Notes: generated by a model not told the origin, from the letters alone. Positions 16,858 through 26,897 are shown, counted from the stretch's first letter. The stretch is 64,000 nucleotides of DNA from JAKAWQ01 sp963840545 (GCA_963840545.1 CAWIZE010000002.1:1-64000); one strand, 5' to 3'. A program made the numbers and translations.

Positions 16858-17097
16858 ATGAAACGCATATTTTATCTTATTATTGTGTGTTTTCTCGTTT
16901 GCTTTGCCGTCTGTGAAGCGGCGCTGTTTGTCGTTTCGCCCGCCATTCGATCCACCTTCCAATTCCTTGGCACCTTGCCGGGGTTCACGTTGCTTGCGGC
17001 CATCTTCGTCACGATGTCCGTCGGCTGCGTTATCGGCATCGTCCTCACACGCGTGGAAATGCGTTTCGATCAAAAAGAGAAACGCGCTGACCCATGA
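16858..17097 (+). CDS. Small membrane protein ahead of the surface fibre
   Basis: A 79-residue protein with two hydrophobic segments (IFYLIIVCFLVCFAVCEAAL and LLAAIFVTMSVGCVIGIVL) and a short charged cytoplasmic tail (RVEMRFDQKEKRADP). Its stop overlaps the start of the large fibre gene as ATGA, so the pair is co-translated. No ribosome site is obvious, because the arm of the upstream inverted repeat abuts the start. It may help localise or export the fibre; this is inference from coupling alone. Confidence 0.65.
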   Translation: MKRIFYLIIVCFLVCFAVCEAALFVVSPAIRSTFQFLGTLPGFTLLAAIFVTMSVGCVIGIVLTRVEMRFDQKEKRADP

Positions 17098-20000
17098 CGC
17101 GGCAGCGAACGTCACAGCCCGAGAGCTTCTTTACGGTACTTCTAGCGGGCATCGCGATTGTCGCAGCGCTGGACGTTTTCATTTACTGGACGTGGGTTCC
17201 TGCGGAAGCCCTAGGGCCAATCCTCTTTTACTTTGCGCTCATCTATGGCGCCTTCATCACCGGCGTTGCCCTCGACCGGCTGGATATTCGCCGCGAACAG
17301 AAAAAGAACTTCGCCGCCGCCGAAAAAAAGACTGAAAAGAAGGACAGGAGGAAGACCGACGCTGATCCGGAATCCGGCAGTATATTCACCGTTCTTCTCG
17401 CGGCCATCGCGATTGCCGGCGTGCTGACGGTTGTTATGTACGACACCGTTTCCGGCCCGATGTCGAGCATGGTGCGTGTGAGTAACGCGACCGCCGCCAA
17501 GACGCAGATGCAGGCGATCGGCAGCATAGTGATTATGGCAGCGATCAACCAGAATACTGCACCATATGTAAACGGGGATTGCGACGCGGACGGCGACATT
17601 GAACCGCCGGAGTGGCGCACGGGCACAGGCCCGACGGGCGGCGGGCTTCTGCCGAGCACCATCGGCGCGCCGCTGCAAGACCCGTGGGGAACAAACTACG
17701 GTTATTGCGTGTGGGATGTCGGCTCCGTGCAGACGAAATGCGGCGGCGCTGCGCCGAACATGCTGCTCGGCACGCCCGACCCGACCAAGAGCGCGGCTCC
17801 TGAAAATCTGGTGATCGCGGTTATTTCGGCCGGCCCTGACCGGACGTTCCAGACGACGTGTAGCGCCTATTCAGGCACCGGCGGCCTCGGCACGGAAACG
17901 GGCAGCGAAATCACCGCCGGCGGCGACGACATTGTGAAAACTTACACCTACGAAGAAGCGGCGACGGCGCTCTCCTCGCTGTGGAGCTTGAAAACCGGCG
18001 ACGCGACGCAGGCGGTGATCAGCAAGGACTTGCAGGTCGGCACATCCCTCGCGACCGTCCCCGCGGCGGTCACGTCGGCCTATTCCAACGGCATCATCAA
18101 TACCGCCGCCGTGGTGACGCAGGGCACGATCATCGCGGGCGGGGTGTTGCAGCCGGGGGTTTATTGCCCGACCTGCGGCTCGGGCGGAACGCCGCAGGGG
18201 CCGGATTCGACCTCGTGCACGCCGTCATCCGTGGGCGGCTTTCGTTATGATTACACCACCGGCAACGGCAGTGCCGAAGTCTGCCTCTGCACGGCTTATG
18301 CTTCCAATACCTGCTCGACCGCCGCGTGGACCGGCATCAGCACCAGCGGCAACACGACGGCGGCTTTGAACGGGATCACCGCGGCGACGGCAACAAACAC
18401 CATCGACAGCGGAGCCTACGCACAGACATGGAACTGGAGCACGCTGGCGACCGGCACGGCGGGCATGACGCTGGGCGCGACCAACGCCTCCGGCGGCGCG
18501 GATACAACGCTGGCCGTCGGCAACAATACCACCGGCGCGGGCTACGGGCTGGTCGGCAGCATGACCGGCTCCGGCAACACCGGCTATGCGTCTTATTTAT
18601 ACAACCAGAATACCGCAACCGTCGGCGACAACTACGGCGGCGCGCTCGAGCTTGGCGGCTATCTGACGGTGACGGGAATCCCGACGGCGTCCGCGCCGCC
18701 CTTATCCGGCAGCTCCCCCAACACCGCCCAGGTTTACTATGACTCGACGCTAAGCGAACTGATGCTTTCCGTAGATAACGGCGCTTACAGCCCCATCCTC
18801 ACCGGCAGCGCCACGACCAGCATCAACGGCCTCTCCGACGCGCTGGCGAATTATACGAACGGCAACATCATCCTCGGCAGCACTTCCGCGACGACGAAGC
18901 CAAGCGCGGGGACGGGGTATTACAACACCGTTGTCGGTGATTCCGCGCTGATGAGTAACACTACCGGCAGTCAGAATACGGCAAATGGCGCGGCTGCACT
19001 CTCTACCAACACCACCGGCTCTAATAATACGGCAAATGGCGAGAATGCACTCCTATCCAACACAACCGGCGGTGCTAATACGGCGAACGGCATGAGTGCA
19101 CTCGTAGCCAACACCACCGGTTCTAATAATACGGCAAATGGCTTGAATGCACTTTATACCAACGTCGCGGGCAGCGAAAGCACGGCAGTCGGTTATAATG
19201 CTATGGCCAACGCCAACAGTAAGTCGTCGGTGTTCACGACCTACAACACCGCCGTCGGCGCTTATGCGCTGGAGGGCAGCAGCACCGCCTCCGCCAACAC
19301 CGGCATTCAAAATACCGCCATTGGCGATTCAGCGCTGATGAAAAACGCATCGGGAAGTAACAACACCGCCATCGGTGCTGGCGTCGCTAGCACGACGCTC
19401 ACCACCGGCAGCAGCAACATTCTGATCGGCACGTCGAGCGCGGTAGACACGCCGCTCAGCAGCACCAGCAACTTTCTGAATATCGGCAACACGATTTTCG
19501 CCACCGGCACCAATGCGGGCACGCTCGCCGCCCCCGCCGGCAACGTCGGCATCGATACAAACAACCCGTTGGCAGCGCTCGACGTTAATGGCGGCGGAAT
19601 TTTCTCGAACGACATAGTCGTTGGCGTTGGCGGTGACCTCGTCGGTGATGGCGGGCTTTGGAGCAACACCGTCGTCGGCAGCGGTTTTGCTAATAATATC
19701 GTTAATGGTTATGATAACACCATCGTCGGCAGCTGGACGGCCGTAAACACCACTGGTTGCTGCAATACGGCCATTGGCTTTGGTGCCTTGTATGACAATA
19801 CTGGAACCTCCGATACCGCCGTTGGTATGTACGCGCTCTTTTCCACTACGGGTACTAACAACACCGCGCTTGGCGATGCTGCTGGCAAAAAGATTACATC
19901 GGGCGGCAATAACGATGTCATTGGAGTCTCCGTCGCCAGCACGACTTTTACCACCGGATCGAACAACATTCTCATCGGCACGTCGAGCGCGGTGGATACG

Positions 20001-22010
20001 CCGCTCAGCAACACCAGCAACTTCCTGAATATCGGCAACACGATTTTCGCCACCGGCACCAACACGGGCACGCTCTCCGCGCCCGCCGGCTACGTCGGCA
20101 TCGGGACGACAACGCCGGCGGGTACCCTCGACGTTGAAGGCGGCACCTCGACGACAGGAAGCGGGACAAATATCAATCTCTATGCTCAAACGGCTCTCGC
20201 TGGCGGTGCCTACAACGGCGGCAACATTATTCTTATGCCAGGCACAAATAACGGCGGCACGGGCGCGAACGGCAACGTCGGCATCGGGACGGCGACGCCC
20301 GCTGAAGCTCTGTCCGTTAATGGCAACGTCGATGCGATGGGCAGCGCTTACGTCACCGAGATTGCGAATTCATCCGTGGGGACGGGATTGAATTTGCTGG
20401 CCACGCTTTCGGCGGGGCAGGCGATGACGTCGGCGATAACGGAAACGGACGGGGTTTTGGGGATTGTCGTCGGGGGCGCCGGCACCTCGGGCATCGCGCA
20501 AATCGCGGTCGGCGGGCAAGCTTTATGCGCCTTCGAAAACACGGCGGTAGCGGGCGATTTTGTGACCATCGGTTCAACGACGGCGGGCGACTGTCACGAT
20601 GTGGGCACGGCGCGCTCCACGACCCGGCAAACGATTGGCCTCGTGCTGGCGGGCGGCGTGCCCCCCGGACCTTATGCCGTGGCGCTTGCCGTGGCTCCTT
20701 ATACGTCCACATCCGCGTCCTCGGGTTCCGGTACCGCCAATTACACCGCCCGTTGGACCAGCGCCACAGCGCTTACCACCGGGTCGATTGGTGACACCGG
20801 CAACGCCGTCACGATCAGCCCGTCGCAAACCGTCACGATCGACCCGTCGGGCGCCGTCACGATCGACCCGTCAACGGCCGGGACGATCAACAATATGTCG
20901 ATCGGCGCTACGAAGCCCTTGGCCGGCGCGTTCACGACATTGACGGCGAACAACACCGTAACGCTGTCGCCATCGGCTGCCGTCACGATCAGCCCGAACA
21001 GCACCCTCACGATAAATCCAAGCTCGGGGTCGATCAACACTATGTCGATTGGCACGACGAAGCCCGAGGCTGGCGCGTTCACGACGCTGACGGCGAACAA
21101 CGCCGTAACGCTGTCGCCGTCCGCCAGCGTCACGATCAGCCCGTCGTCGGGCTCGATCAGCAACATGTCGATCAGCGCGACGACATTGACGGCGAGCGGC
21201 CAGGTCACGCTGTCGCCATCGGCTGCCGTCACGATCAGCCCGAACAGTACCCTCACGATAAATCCAAGCTCAGGGTCGATCAACAATATGATTATCGGCG
21301 GGACGACGCCCTTGGCCGGCGCGTTCACGACATTGACGGCGAGCGGCACGGTCACGCTGTCGCCGACCTCCGCCAACGTCACGATCAGCCCGTCGAACGC
21401 CCTCACGCTCGACCCGGGGTCGGGCACGATCAACAATATGATTATCGGCGGGACGACGCCCTTGGCCGGCACGTTCACCAGGCTGACGGCGACGACGCTT
21501 TCTTCTACTGCGGGAACTGATGCCGTCTGTATCAACACGAGCACCGGCGTCCTCAGTTACTCAACGGCATGCACTGCTTCAGATGTTCGGCTCAAGAAAG
21601 ACATCGCGCCCTTGCAGAATTCTCTCGACAAAATTTCCAAGCTGCGTGGCGTGTCTTTCTACTGGAAAGACCCAGGCAGAGGAAAAAAGCGTGAAATCGG
21701 CCTGATCGCGCAAGAGGTCGAAAAGATATATCCCGAAGTAGTCGATACCGGCGACGACGGCTTGAAGTCCTTGCAATACGGCAAACTGGTTGCACCGTTG
21801 ATCGAGGCGATCAAGGAAATCAAGACCATCCTCGATAGCGTGATTGCCGATGTCCGAAAAATCAATGACCATATGACCAATCAGGTTGATCCGGAAATCG
21901 CGGCGTTGAAAGCCTCCAACCACAATCTGCGGGCCGAGATCAAGGCGGACAACGACAATCTCCAGGCCGAGATCGAGGAGCTGAAGGCGCAGGTCGCCAA
22001 AGGGCGCTGA
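17094..22010 (+). CDS. Large surface fibre with trimeric-type repeats and C-terminal S74 chaperone
   Basis: A 1,638-residue protein in recognisable blocks. Residues 1-60 and 98-125 contain membrane or pilin-like hydrophobic helices, joined by a Lys-rich linker. Next is a Cys-containing globular part resembling pilin or minor-pilin domains (about 130-280). Then come 17-residue repeats such as NTTGSNNTANGENALLS, like heads of trimeric autotransporters (620-690). Fibre repeats such as INNMIIGGTTPLAGAFTTLT follow (1240-1480). At the end is a peptidase S74 chaperone domain beginning SDVRLKKDI (Ser1496) and a C-terminal coiled coil. S74 domains trimerise fibres and cut themselves off before that Ser. 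No beta-barrel anchor is visible. This is a surface or phage-tail-like fibre of unknown target. Confidence 0.8.
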   Translation: MTRQRTSQPESFFTVLLAGIAIVAALDVFIYWTWVPAEALGPILFYFALIYGAFITGVALDRLDIRREQKKNFAAAEKKTEKKDRRKTDADPESGSIFTVLLAAIAIAGVLTVVMYDTVSGPMSSMVRVSNATAAKTQMQAIGSIVIMAAINQNTAPYVNGDCDADGDIEPPEWRTGTGPTGGGLLPSTIGAPLQDPWGTNYGYCVWDVGSVQTKCGGAAPNMLLGTPDPTKSAAPENLVIAVISAGPDRTFQTTCSAYSGTGGLGTETGSEITAGGDDIVKTYTYEEAATALSSLWSLKTGDATQAVISKDLQVGTSLATVPAAVTSAYSNGIINTAAVVTQGTIIAGGVLQPGVYCPTCGSGGTPQGPDSTSCTPSSVGGFRYDYTTGNGSAEVCLCTAYASNTCSTAAWTGISTSGNTTAALNGITAATATNTIDSGAYAQTWNWSTLATGTAGMTLGATNASGGADTTLAVGNNTTGAGYGLVGSMTGSGNTGYASYLYNQNTATVGDNYGGALELGGYLTVTGIPTASAPPLSGSSPNTAQVYYDSTLSELMLSVDNGAYSPILTGSATTSINGLSDALANYTNGNIILGSTSATTKPSAGTGYYNTVVGDSALMSNTTGSQNTANGAAALSTNTTGSNNTANGENALLSNTTGGANTANGMSALVANTTGSNNTANGLNALYTNVAGSESTAVGYNAMANANSKSSVFTTYNTAVGAYALEGSSTASANTGIQNTAIGDSALMKNASGSNNTAIGAGVASTTLTTGSSNILIGTSSAVDTPLSSTSNFLNIGNTIFATGTNAGTLAAPAGNVGIDTNNPLAALDVNGGGIFSNDIVVGVGGDLVGDGGLWSNTVVGSGFANNIVNGYDNTIVGSWTAVNTTGCCNTAIGFGALYDNTGTSDTAVGMYALFSTTGTNNTALGDAAGKKITSGGNNDVIGVSVASTTFTTGSNNILIGTSSAVDTPLSNTSNFLNIGNTIFATGTNTGTLSAPAGYVGIGTTTPAGTLDVEGGTSTTGSGTNINLYAQTALAGGAYNGGNIILMPGTNNGGTGANGNVGIGTATPAEALSVNGNVDAMGSAYVTEIANSSVGTGLNLLATLSAGQAMTSAITETDGVLGIVVGGAGTSGIAQIAVGGQALCAFENTAVAGDFVTIGSTTAGDCHDVGTARSTTRQTIGLVLAGGVPPGPYAVALAVAPYTSTSASSGSGTANYTARWTSATALTTGSIGDTGNAVTISPSQTVTIDPSGAVTIDPSTAGTINNMSIGATKPLAGAFTTLTANNTVTLSPSAAVTISPNSTLTINPSSGSINTMSIGTTKPEAGAFTTLTANNAVTLSPSASVTISPSSGSISNMSISATTLTASGQVTLSPSAAVTISPNSTLTINPSSGSINNMIIGGTTPLAGAFTTLTASGTVTLSPTSANVTISPSNALTLDPGSGTINNMIIGGTTPLAGTFTRLTATTLSSTAGTDAVCINTSTGVLSYSTACTASDVRLKKDIAPLQNSLDKISKLRGVSFYWKDPGRGKKREIGLIAQEVEKIYPEVVDTGDDGLKSLQYGKLVAPLIEAIKEIKTILDSVIADVRKINDHMTNQVDPEIAALKASNHNLRAEIKADNDNLQAEIEELKAQVAKGR
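18951..19154 (+). repeat. Four tandem 51-bp repeats inside the fibre gene
   Basis: Four successive 51-bp units encode 17-residue repeats of the form x-x-NTTGxxNTANGxxAL. Identity between units is high at the DNA level (for example AATACGGCAAATGGC recurs in three). Such arrays can change length by slippage and so vary the fibre. Confidence 0.8.
20805..21500 (+). repeat. Imperfect repeats encoding fibre shaft
   Basis: Near-identical segments around CCCTTGGCCGGCGCGTTCAC and CACGATCAGCCCG recur about five times. They encode VTISPxxTLTINPxSGSINN and GGTTPLAGAFTTLTA modules. Spacing is irregular (about 130-190 bp). This is the shaft part of the fibre. Confidence 0.7.
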
Positions 22011-22361
22011 CAGCATACTCCTGGCTGCGGGCGCTTCCCCCCCGATCACGGAGACCGGCTACCGGCCGCACTTCGTCGGGGCTCCGGTTGTCGCCGCCGC
22101 AGTGCGGCCCGGCCAGCTACGTGGACGTTTGGCTTAGCGCCGAGAGCGGGTCTGCCGAGTGGCGGCGGCGCGACCAGGGCGCGCGGCAGCGCGCGCTTTT
22201 CTAACGAGCCTGCCGCCCGGATCGACTGGAAACCCCGTCTCGGAGGCAGAGCGAACCTTCGCTTTGCCTCTGAATGTTTCCGTGATAGCATCAAGATCCA
22301 CACAGGCATCCGGAAGAGACTGATCGGGGCGCGAAGCCTAACGACCAAGCAGGCACATGGC
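22011..22361. other. Intergenic region with a strong inverted repeat
   Basis: A 350-bp gap between the fibre gene and the ATPase gene. A 12-bp stem with a 2-nt loop lies at 22244-22269 (AGGCAGAGCGAA pairing with TTCGCTTTGCCT, one G-T). It has no T run, so it could be an operator as readily as a terminator. GC-rich dyads are also seen at 22160-22200. No gene is recognised. Confidence 0.5.
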
Positions 22362-24998
22362 ATGGCAACACTTCCCCCGGTCGGTCGAGCCATTCTGTCG
22401 TGGGCCAGGGAACGCTCCTCCTGGCAACAAGATGCGCTCAGGCGTCTTGCCACTCAGGAGATGTTGTCACCTGAGGACGATCAGGAACTGCTGACGCTGC
22501 TCTATGCCGCGGTGCAGCTTCCAATAGCGCAACCAGCCAAAGCGATCCGGCCACTGACAGCTTCCGATCTCGGCTACACGCCCGCTCGGCAGCCGCTGGC
22601 GATCACCGCCATCCGGAATGTTCAGAACGTCAATCGACTTGTAGCAGGTGCCGGTCTCGCCTTCCATGAGACGGGACTGACCGTGGTCTATGGACCCAAC
22701 GGCAGCGGCAAGACCGGGTTTATAAGAATCTTTCGAACGGCGTGCCGCACGCGGGCGGATACGGCCAAGAACCAGATTCTCGCCGACGTGACCGGTCCGG
22801 TCGCCGCAGCGAAAACCGCCGAGATCGTTATCAAAACGGGCGCCGGAGAGACAACGCTGCCCTGGCAGGATGGTGCCCCGGCCATTGAACCGCTCATGAG
22901 GATTGCCGTCTTCGATCGCAAAGCGGCGGAGCTATACGTTGACGATGGCAATCAAATTGCCTTTCTGCCATTCAGTCTCGCGATCCCGTTCAGGCTCAAT
23001 GAGCTTATTCTTCGGCTGAAAGGCACTGTCGAAACGGAGCGCGCTTCCACGACCGCGGCGCTGCAAGCGACTGTCATAGCCTGGCCTATCGCCCGCCAGA
23101 CCGCGGCGCAGCGCTTCTATAATTCGCTGAAAGGCATCACGACCGATGCGCAAATAGACGAAGCCATCCTCTGGTCGGATGCTGACGCGCAGGAGCTGGA
23201 GACGGGACGAGCAGCCCTTGCATCCGGCGGGAATCGAGGCGCGGACCTCACCGCGCTCGCGGGTTGGCTTCAAACCGTCAAAGCGACGCTGGATACGCTG
23301 GCCGCAGCGGTTGATCCGGTGCCAACGACCGCCGCACGGGCCCTTGTTGAAAAGACGAAGAACGCGAAGCGCGCAGCCGCTGCGCTAGCCAGCGCCGGCT
23401 TTGCAATGGAGCCGCTCCCCCAGGTGGGCGAGGAAGTGTGGCAACGCCTGTGGGCCGCCGCACGCGACTACTCAATGATGGCTGCCTACATCGGGCGCAC
23501 GTTCCCCGTCACCGCGGCACGCGACGGCGCGGACCCCCGGTGTGTGCTATGCCAGCAGCCCCTTTTAGAAGAGGCCCAAGCGCGGTTACAGCGGTTCGAA
23601 GCCTTTGTTTCCGACCGCCTCAATCAGGATGCGCTTGCGGCCGAGGCTGAATTGGCTGCACTGGTCCTCCGCTTAACCGGCGCAAAAAGAGATCATGCGC
23701 AGTTGGACGCAGGGCGGCTGAGCCAGATAGCCGCGCGCGACCCGGCTCTGGCTGCAGAACTCACGACCTCCCACGCTGGCCTACTGGCGGACCTCACCTC
23801 GATAATGCAGAGCCTGATCCCGGACGGGGAGGTGCCTCAACTGGCCACGCGCGAAATCCCGACCGCGCGGATAAATAAGGCAGTGGCGGACCTCGCCGCC
23901 GAGGCGCAACGCCACCTTTCTGCGGCGGATGCCAGGACGCGCTTGGACCTTCAGGCACGGGTTGATGAACTCACTGACCGTCAGACGCTGCACCAGCACC
24001 GGAGCCAGCTCCGCAGCCGCCGGGACCTGGTGGCCATGGATGCAAAATATGCCGCCGCCCTCGACCAGTTGCAGACGACTGGCGTGACACGCAAAGGCAA
24101 CGAGCTGCTCGACACCTATCTGACACAAGATGTTGTTAATGCCTTCACCACGGAACGAGCCGGCCTCAAGATCGCCCATCTGGGCGTCAATCTTGAACGG
24201 CGGACGGACAGGTCGGTAGCTTCTTTCAGTACCAAGACGCAATCTAAAATCCGGGCGAAGACATCAGAGATACTGAGTGAGGGCGAGCAGACCGCCCTCG
24301 CCCTTGCCGCCTTCTTCACCGAGACAAGTATTGCTGCATCGGACGCACCGATCATCATCGACGACCCGGTCTCCTCCCTGGACCGCGAGCGTTGCGAACT
24401 GGTAGCTACCAGGATCGTGCAGGCCGCGAAGACGCGTCAGGTCATCGTGTTCACTCACGATCTGATTTTCCTGAATGACCTATCCGCAAAGGCCGAGGAC
24501 ACGGGAGTTGAGATCGGCACCTGTGGTATATTCCGTAACGATAATGGTGCCGGCGTGCTCGACCCTGCGGGCGAGCCATGGAAGGGCAAGGACGTCAAGA
24601 AGCGTGTCAACCTGCTGCGCCAGGAGTTTCTCCAGGTCCAAAAACTGCATCAGACATCGCCCTCGGAATATGAACGCAAAACCAAGGACATCTACAGCCG
24701 GCTGCGCGACACCTGGGAGCGAACCGTTGAAGAGGTGATATTCAAGGGGGTGATCCGGCGGTTCTGCAACGAAGTCCGCACACGCGAACTTCGGTACGTG
24801 GAGTTGAGCGATGAACAGGCCGACCGCGTCAAGGAAGGAATGGACAAGACCAGCACCCATTCACACGACAATCCGGCCGCGGGTAACATCCGGGTGCCCG
24901 TGCCGAGCGAGGTCGAGGCCGACTTCGTGGCCCTGGAGAAGCTGATCTCCGAAATAGAAGCTCAGCAGAAGGTTGTCGAGAAGCGCCGTAAATCGTAA
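22362..24998 (+). CDS. SMC/Rad50-like ATPase (AAA_13/RloC-like), probable defence protein
   Basis: An 878-residue ABC-type ATPase. Walker A is YGPNGSGKTGF (about 110-120), a CVLC pair sits mid-protein (around 391-394) between coiled coils, the signature is ILSEGEQTALALAAF (around 640), Walker B is PIIIDDPVSSLD, and an H-switch follows in VFTHDLIF. The layout (head, coiled coil, CxxC hook, coiled coil, head, C-terminal extension) matches RloC/PrrC-like AAA_13 proteins, some of which are anticodon nucleases linked to restriction systems. The C-terminal part has EVRTRELRYVELSDEQ and THSHDN, which could hold effector residues, but I cannot confirm an ACNase triad. It converges with the restriction operon at 25050-34069. 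Confidence 0.8.
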   Translation: MATLPPVGRAILSWARERSSWQQDALRRLATQEMLSPEDDQELLTLLYAAVQLPIAQPAKAIRPLTASDLGYTPARQPLAITAIRNVQNVNRLVAGAGLAFHETGLTVVYGPNGSGKTGFIRIFRTACRTRADTAKNQILADVTGPVAAAKTAEIVIKTGAGETTLPWQDGAPAIEPLMRIAVFDRKAAELYVDDGNQIAFLPFSLAIPFRLNELILRLKGTVETERASTTAALQATVIAWPIARQTAAQRFYNSLKGITTDAQIDEAILWSDADAQELETGRAALASGGNRGADLTALAGWLQTVKATLDTLAAAVDPVPTTAARALVEKTKNAKRAAAALASAGFAMEPLPQVGEEVWQRLWAAARDYSMMAAYIGRTFPVTAARDGADPRCVLCQQPLLEEAQARLQRFEAFVSDRLNQDALAAEAELAALVLRLTGAKRDHAQLDAGRLSQIAARDPALAAELTTSHAGLLADLTSIMQSLIPDGEVPQLATREIPTARINKAVADLAAEAQRHLSAADARTRLDLQARVDELTDRQTLHQHRSQLRSRRDLVAMDAKYAAALDQLQTTGVTRKGNELLDTYLTQDVVNAFTTERAGLKIAHLGVNLERRTDRSVASFSTKTQSKIRAKTSEILSEGEQTALALAAFFTETSIAASDAPIIIDDPVSSLDRERCELVATRIVQAAKTRQVIVFTHDLIFLNDLSAKAEDTGVEIGTCGIFRNDNGAGVLDPAGEPWKGKDVKKRVNLLRQEFLQVQKLHQTSPSEYERKTKDIYSRLRDTWERTVEEVIFKGVIRRFCNEVRTRELRYVELSDEQADRVKEGMDKTSTHSHDNPAAGNIRVPVPSEVEADFVALEKLISEIEAQQKVVEKRRKS

Positions 24999-25049
24999 CA
25001 GTTCTTTGCCTTGCGCCGGCTATCCACCTGATCGAAGCCGGACTAACGG

Positions 25050-26897
25050 TTACGCTTCAGTATCTGTCGCCTCCGGTGCAGGGAGAGCCTCCACTTCCTC
25101 ATCGTCGAGCAGATTGGCCGGCAACGACTTGCTCGTCCTTGCTCCCAAGCCTTTGAGCTGTTCCACTTGCCGTATGAGATTGCCGCCACCGGACGCCAGC
25201 TTGCCCATTGCCGCGTCATAGGTGGTGCGAGCCTGGTTCAGGCGATAGCCCAAGGCGTTCATGTCTTCGACAAAGCCGACAAGCTTGTCGTAAAGCCGTC
25301 CTGCACGTTCGGCGATTGCTTCGGCATTGCGGTTGCGGCGCTCGACTTGCCACACGTTCCTGACCGTTCGAAGAGCCATCATGAGCATGGTGGGGGTCGC
25401 GATGGCCACGTTATTTTCGACCGCAAACGCGGTCAGCGTCGGGTCCCCGCGAAGAGCGGCCGCGAGTGCCGCCTCGATCGGCACAAACATAATAACATAG
25501 TCGATTTGGCCACCGACGACGGATTGGTATTCCTTATCGGAAAGCGTCTTCACGTGCGAGCGCATGGATGTAAGATGGCGTGCCAGCGTTTCGGCACGTT
25601 CGGCATCCGTTTCGGCGTTCACGTGACCGTCAAACGCCGTCAGGGATAGCTTGGAGTCAATCACGATCCGCTGGCCGCCGGGCAGATTGACGACAACATC
25701 AGGCCGGACTTTCTGACCCTCTTCGGTGGCGTGGCTTTGCTGGGTGACGTAATCTTCGCCCTCGCGCAGGCCGGACTTCTCAAGGATAGAATCGAGGATC
25801 ATCTCTCCCCACGCGCCTTGCGTCTGAGCCTCGCCTTTAAGTGCGCGGGTGAGACTGCTGGCTTCAGTCGTCATCTTGGCGCTGCTCTCCGTGAGCTGCC
25901 GGATCTGCTCGACCAGAGTCGCGCGCTCCTTGGTGCTTTCGGTTTGGGCAGCCTGGATGCCCTGCTGGAACTCTCCCAGCTTCTCCCGGAGCGGCGCCAG
26001 GATGGTCTCGATTTGCTCCTTGTTTTGCTTGCTGAAATTCTCGCCGTGGAGCTGCATCACCTCTCCAGCCAAAAGCTTGAACTCCTGCGTCATCCGCTCT
26101 TTGGCATCGGCGAGCAGGGCCACTCTTTCCTCGGCCTGCTTGCGTTCCTGGCTCAATGTCTCCTGCAATGCCGCAAAGCGCGTCCGCAGATCGCCGCTGT
26201 CACGCTGCGCTGTTTCCAGCGCGGCCGTTGCCTGATCAAGGCGGGTGCCGAGCTTCGCCGTGACCTCGATCTCCGCCGACAGCAACGCGGACTTCTCCGC
26301 GACCGCCGTTTCCAAATTCCCCTTTTCACCAACAAGCGCCTCCACACGCGCAGTGAGTTGCGCGCACGTCTGCCCCATTCCCTCCAATCGACCACGCAAA
26401 TCTTCAATATCGGCCGCCATTCGGGAGGCAGCCTCGACCTTGGCAGCCAGCGTCTCTTCCAGACGGCTCTTCTCGCCTCTCACCCCGTCGAGTTGGTCTC
26501 GTATCCCGTCGCGGGACTGCTCGGCGAGCGCGAGGCGTGCACTCACATCCTGAAGCGCGGCCTCGACGCGCACCAGCCCTTCCGTACTGGTGGCAAGCTG
26601 GGCCTCACCCGCGGCCTTCGCCTGGCCGAGCGACGCTACCGCCTCGGACCTCTCCGCTAGCGCCTGTTCGAGGCCCGGAACGCGCGATGATCTCTCCTCT
26701 TCGACCGCGACGCGCCGCTCAAGGACGGCCTTCGTCTCACGGAGAGCCAACAGCTCCGTCTCAAGCGCCGACAGGCGTTCAGTCGTCACGCCTGCCGCCG
26801 GCGCAATAGACGAGCGCCGGCGCAAAAGGACAACGACCAGAAGGGCGGCTACAACCGGCGCAGCCATGGCGACAACCACTACATAGGCAGGTTGCAT
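25050..26897 (-). CDS. rmuC: RmuC-family DNA recombination protein
   Basis: A 615-residue protein: an N-terminal membrane helix (YVVVVAMAAPVVAALLVVVL), a long coiled coil (about 40-340) and the RmuC nuclease-like domain (about 345-590) with TQGAWGEMILDSILEKSGL, RPDVVVNLPGGQRIVIDSK and the following TAFD. The DSK is the PD-(D/E)xK-type core. RmuC proteins limit inversions and relate to restriction-type nucleases. The ATG at 26897 is preferred over an upstream TTG because AAGGAG precedes it. It is the last gene of the restriction operon, 60 bp after res. This is likely a horizontally acquired copy rather than the housekeeping one. Confidence 0.87.
   Translation of the reverse strand: MQPAYVVVVAMAAPVVAALLVVVLLRRRSSIAPAAGVTTERLSALETELLALRETKAVLERRVAVEEERSSRVPGLEQALAERSEAVASLGQAKAAGEAQLATSTEGLVRVEAALQDVSARLALAEQSRDGIRDQLDGVRGEKSRLEETLAAKVEAASRMAADIEDLRGRLEGMGQTCAQLTARVEALVGEKGNLETAVAEKSALLSAEIEVTAKLGTRLDQATAALETAQRDSGDLRTRFAALQETLSQERKQAEERVALLADAKERMTQEFKLLAGEVMQLHGENFSKQNKEQIETILAPLREKLGEFQQGIQAAQTESTKERATLVEQIRQLTESSAKMTTEASSLTRALKGEAQTQGAWGEMILDSILEKSGLREGEDYVTQQSHATEEGQKVRPDVVVNLPGGQRIVIDSKLSLTAFDGHVNAETDAERAETLARHLTSMRSHVKTLSDKEYQSVVGGQIDYVIMFVPIEAALAAALRGDPTLTAFAVENNVAIATPTMLMMALRTVRNVWQVERRNRNAEAIAERAGRLYDKLVGFVEDMNALGYRLNQARTTYDAAMGKLASGGGNLIRQVEQLKGLGARTSKSLPANLLDDEEVEALPAPEATDTEA

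Noticed and set aside
18951..19154. CRISPR-like tandem repeat
   Set aside because: The repeat is 51 bp without spacers and lies in frame inside a fibre gene.
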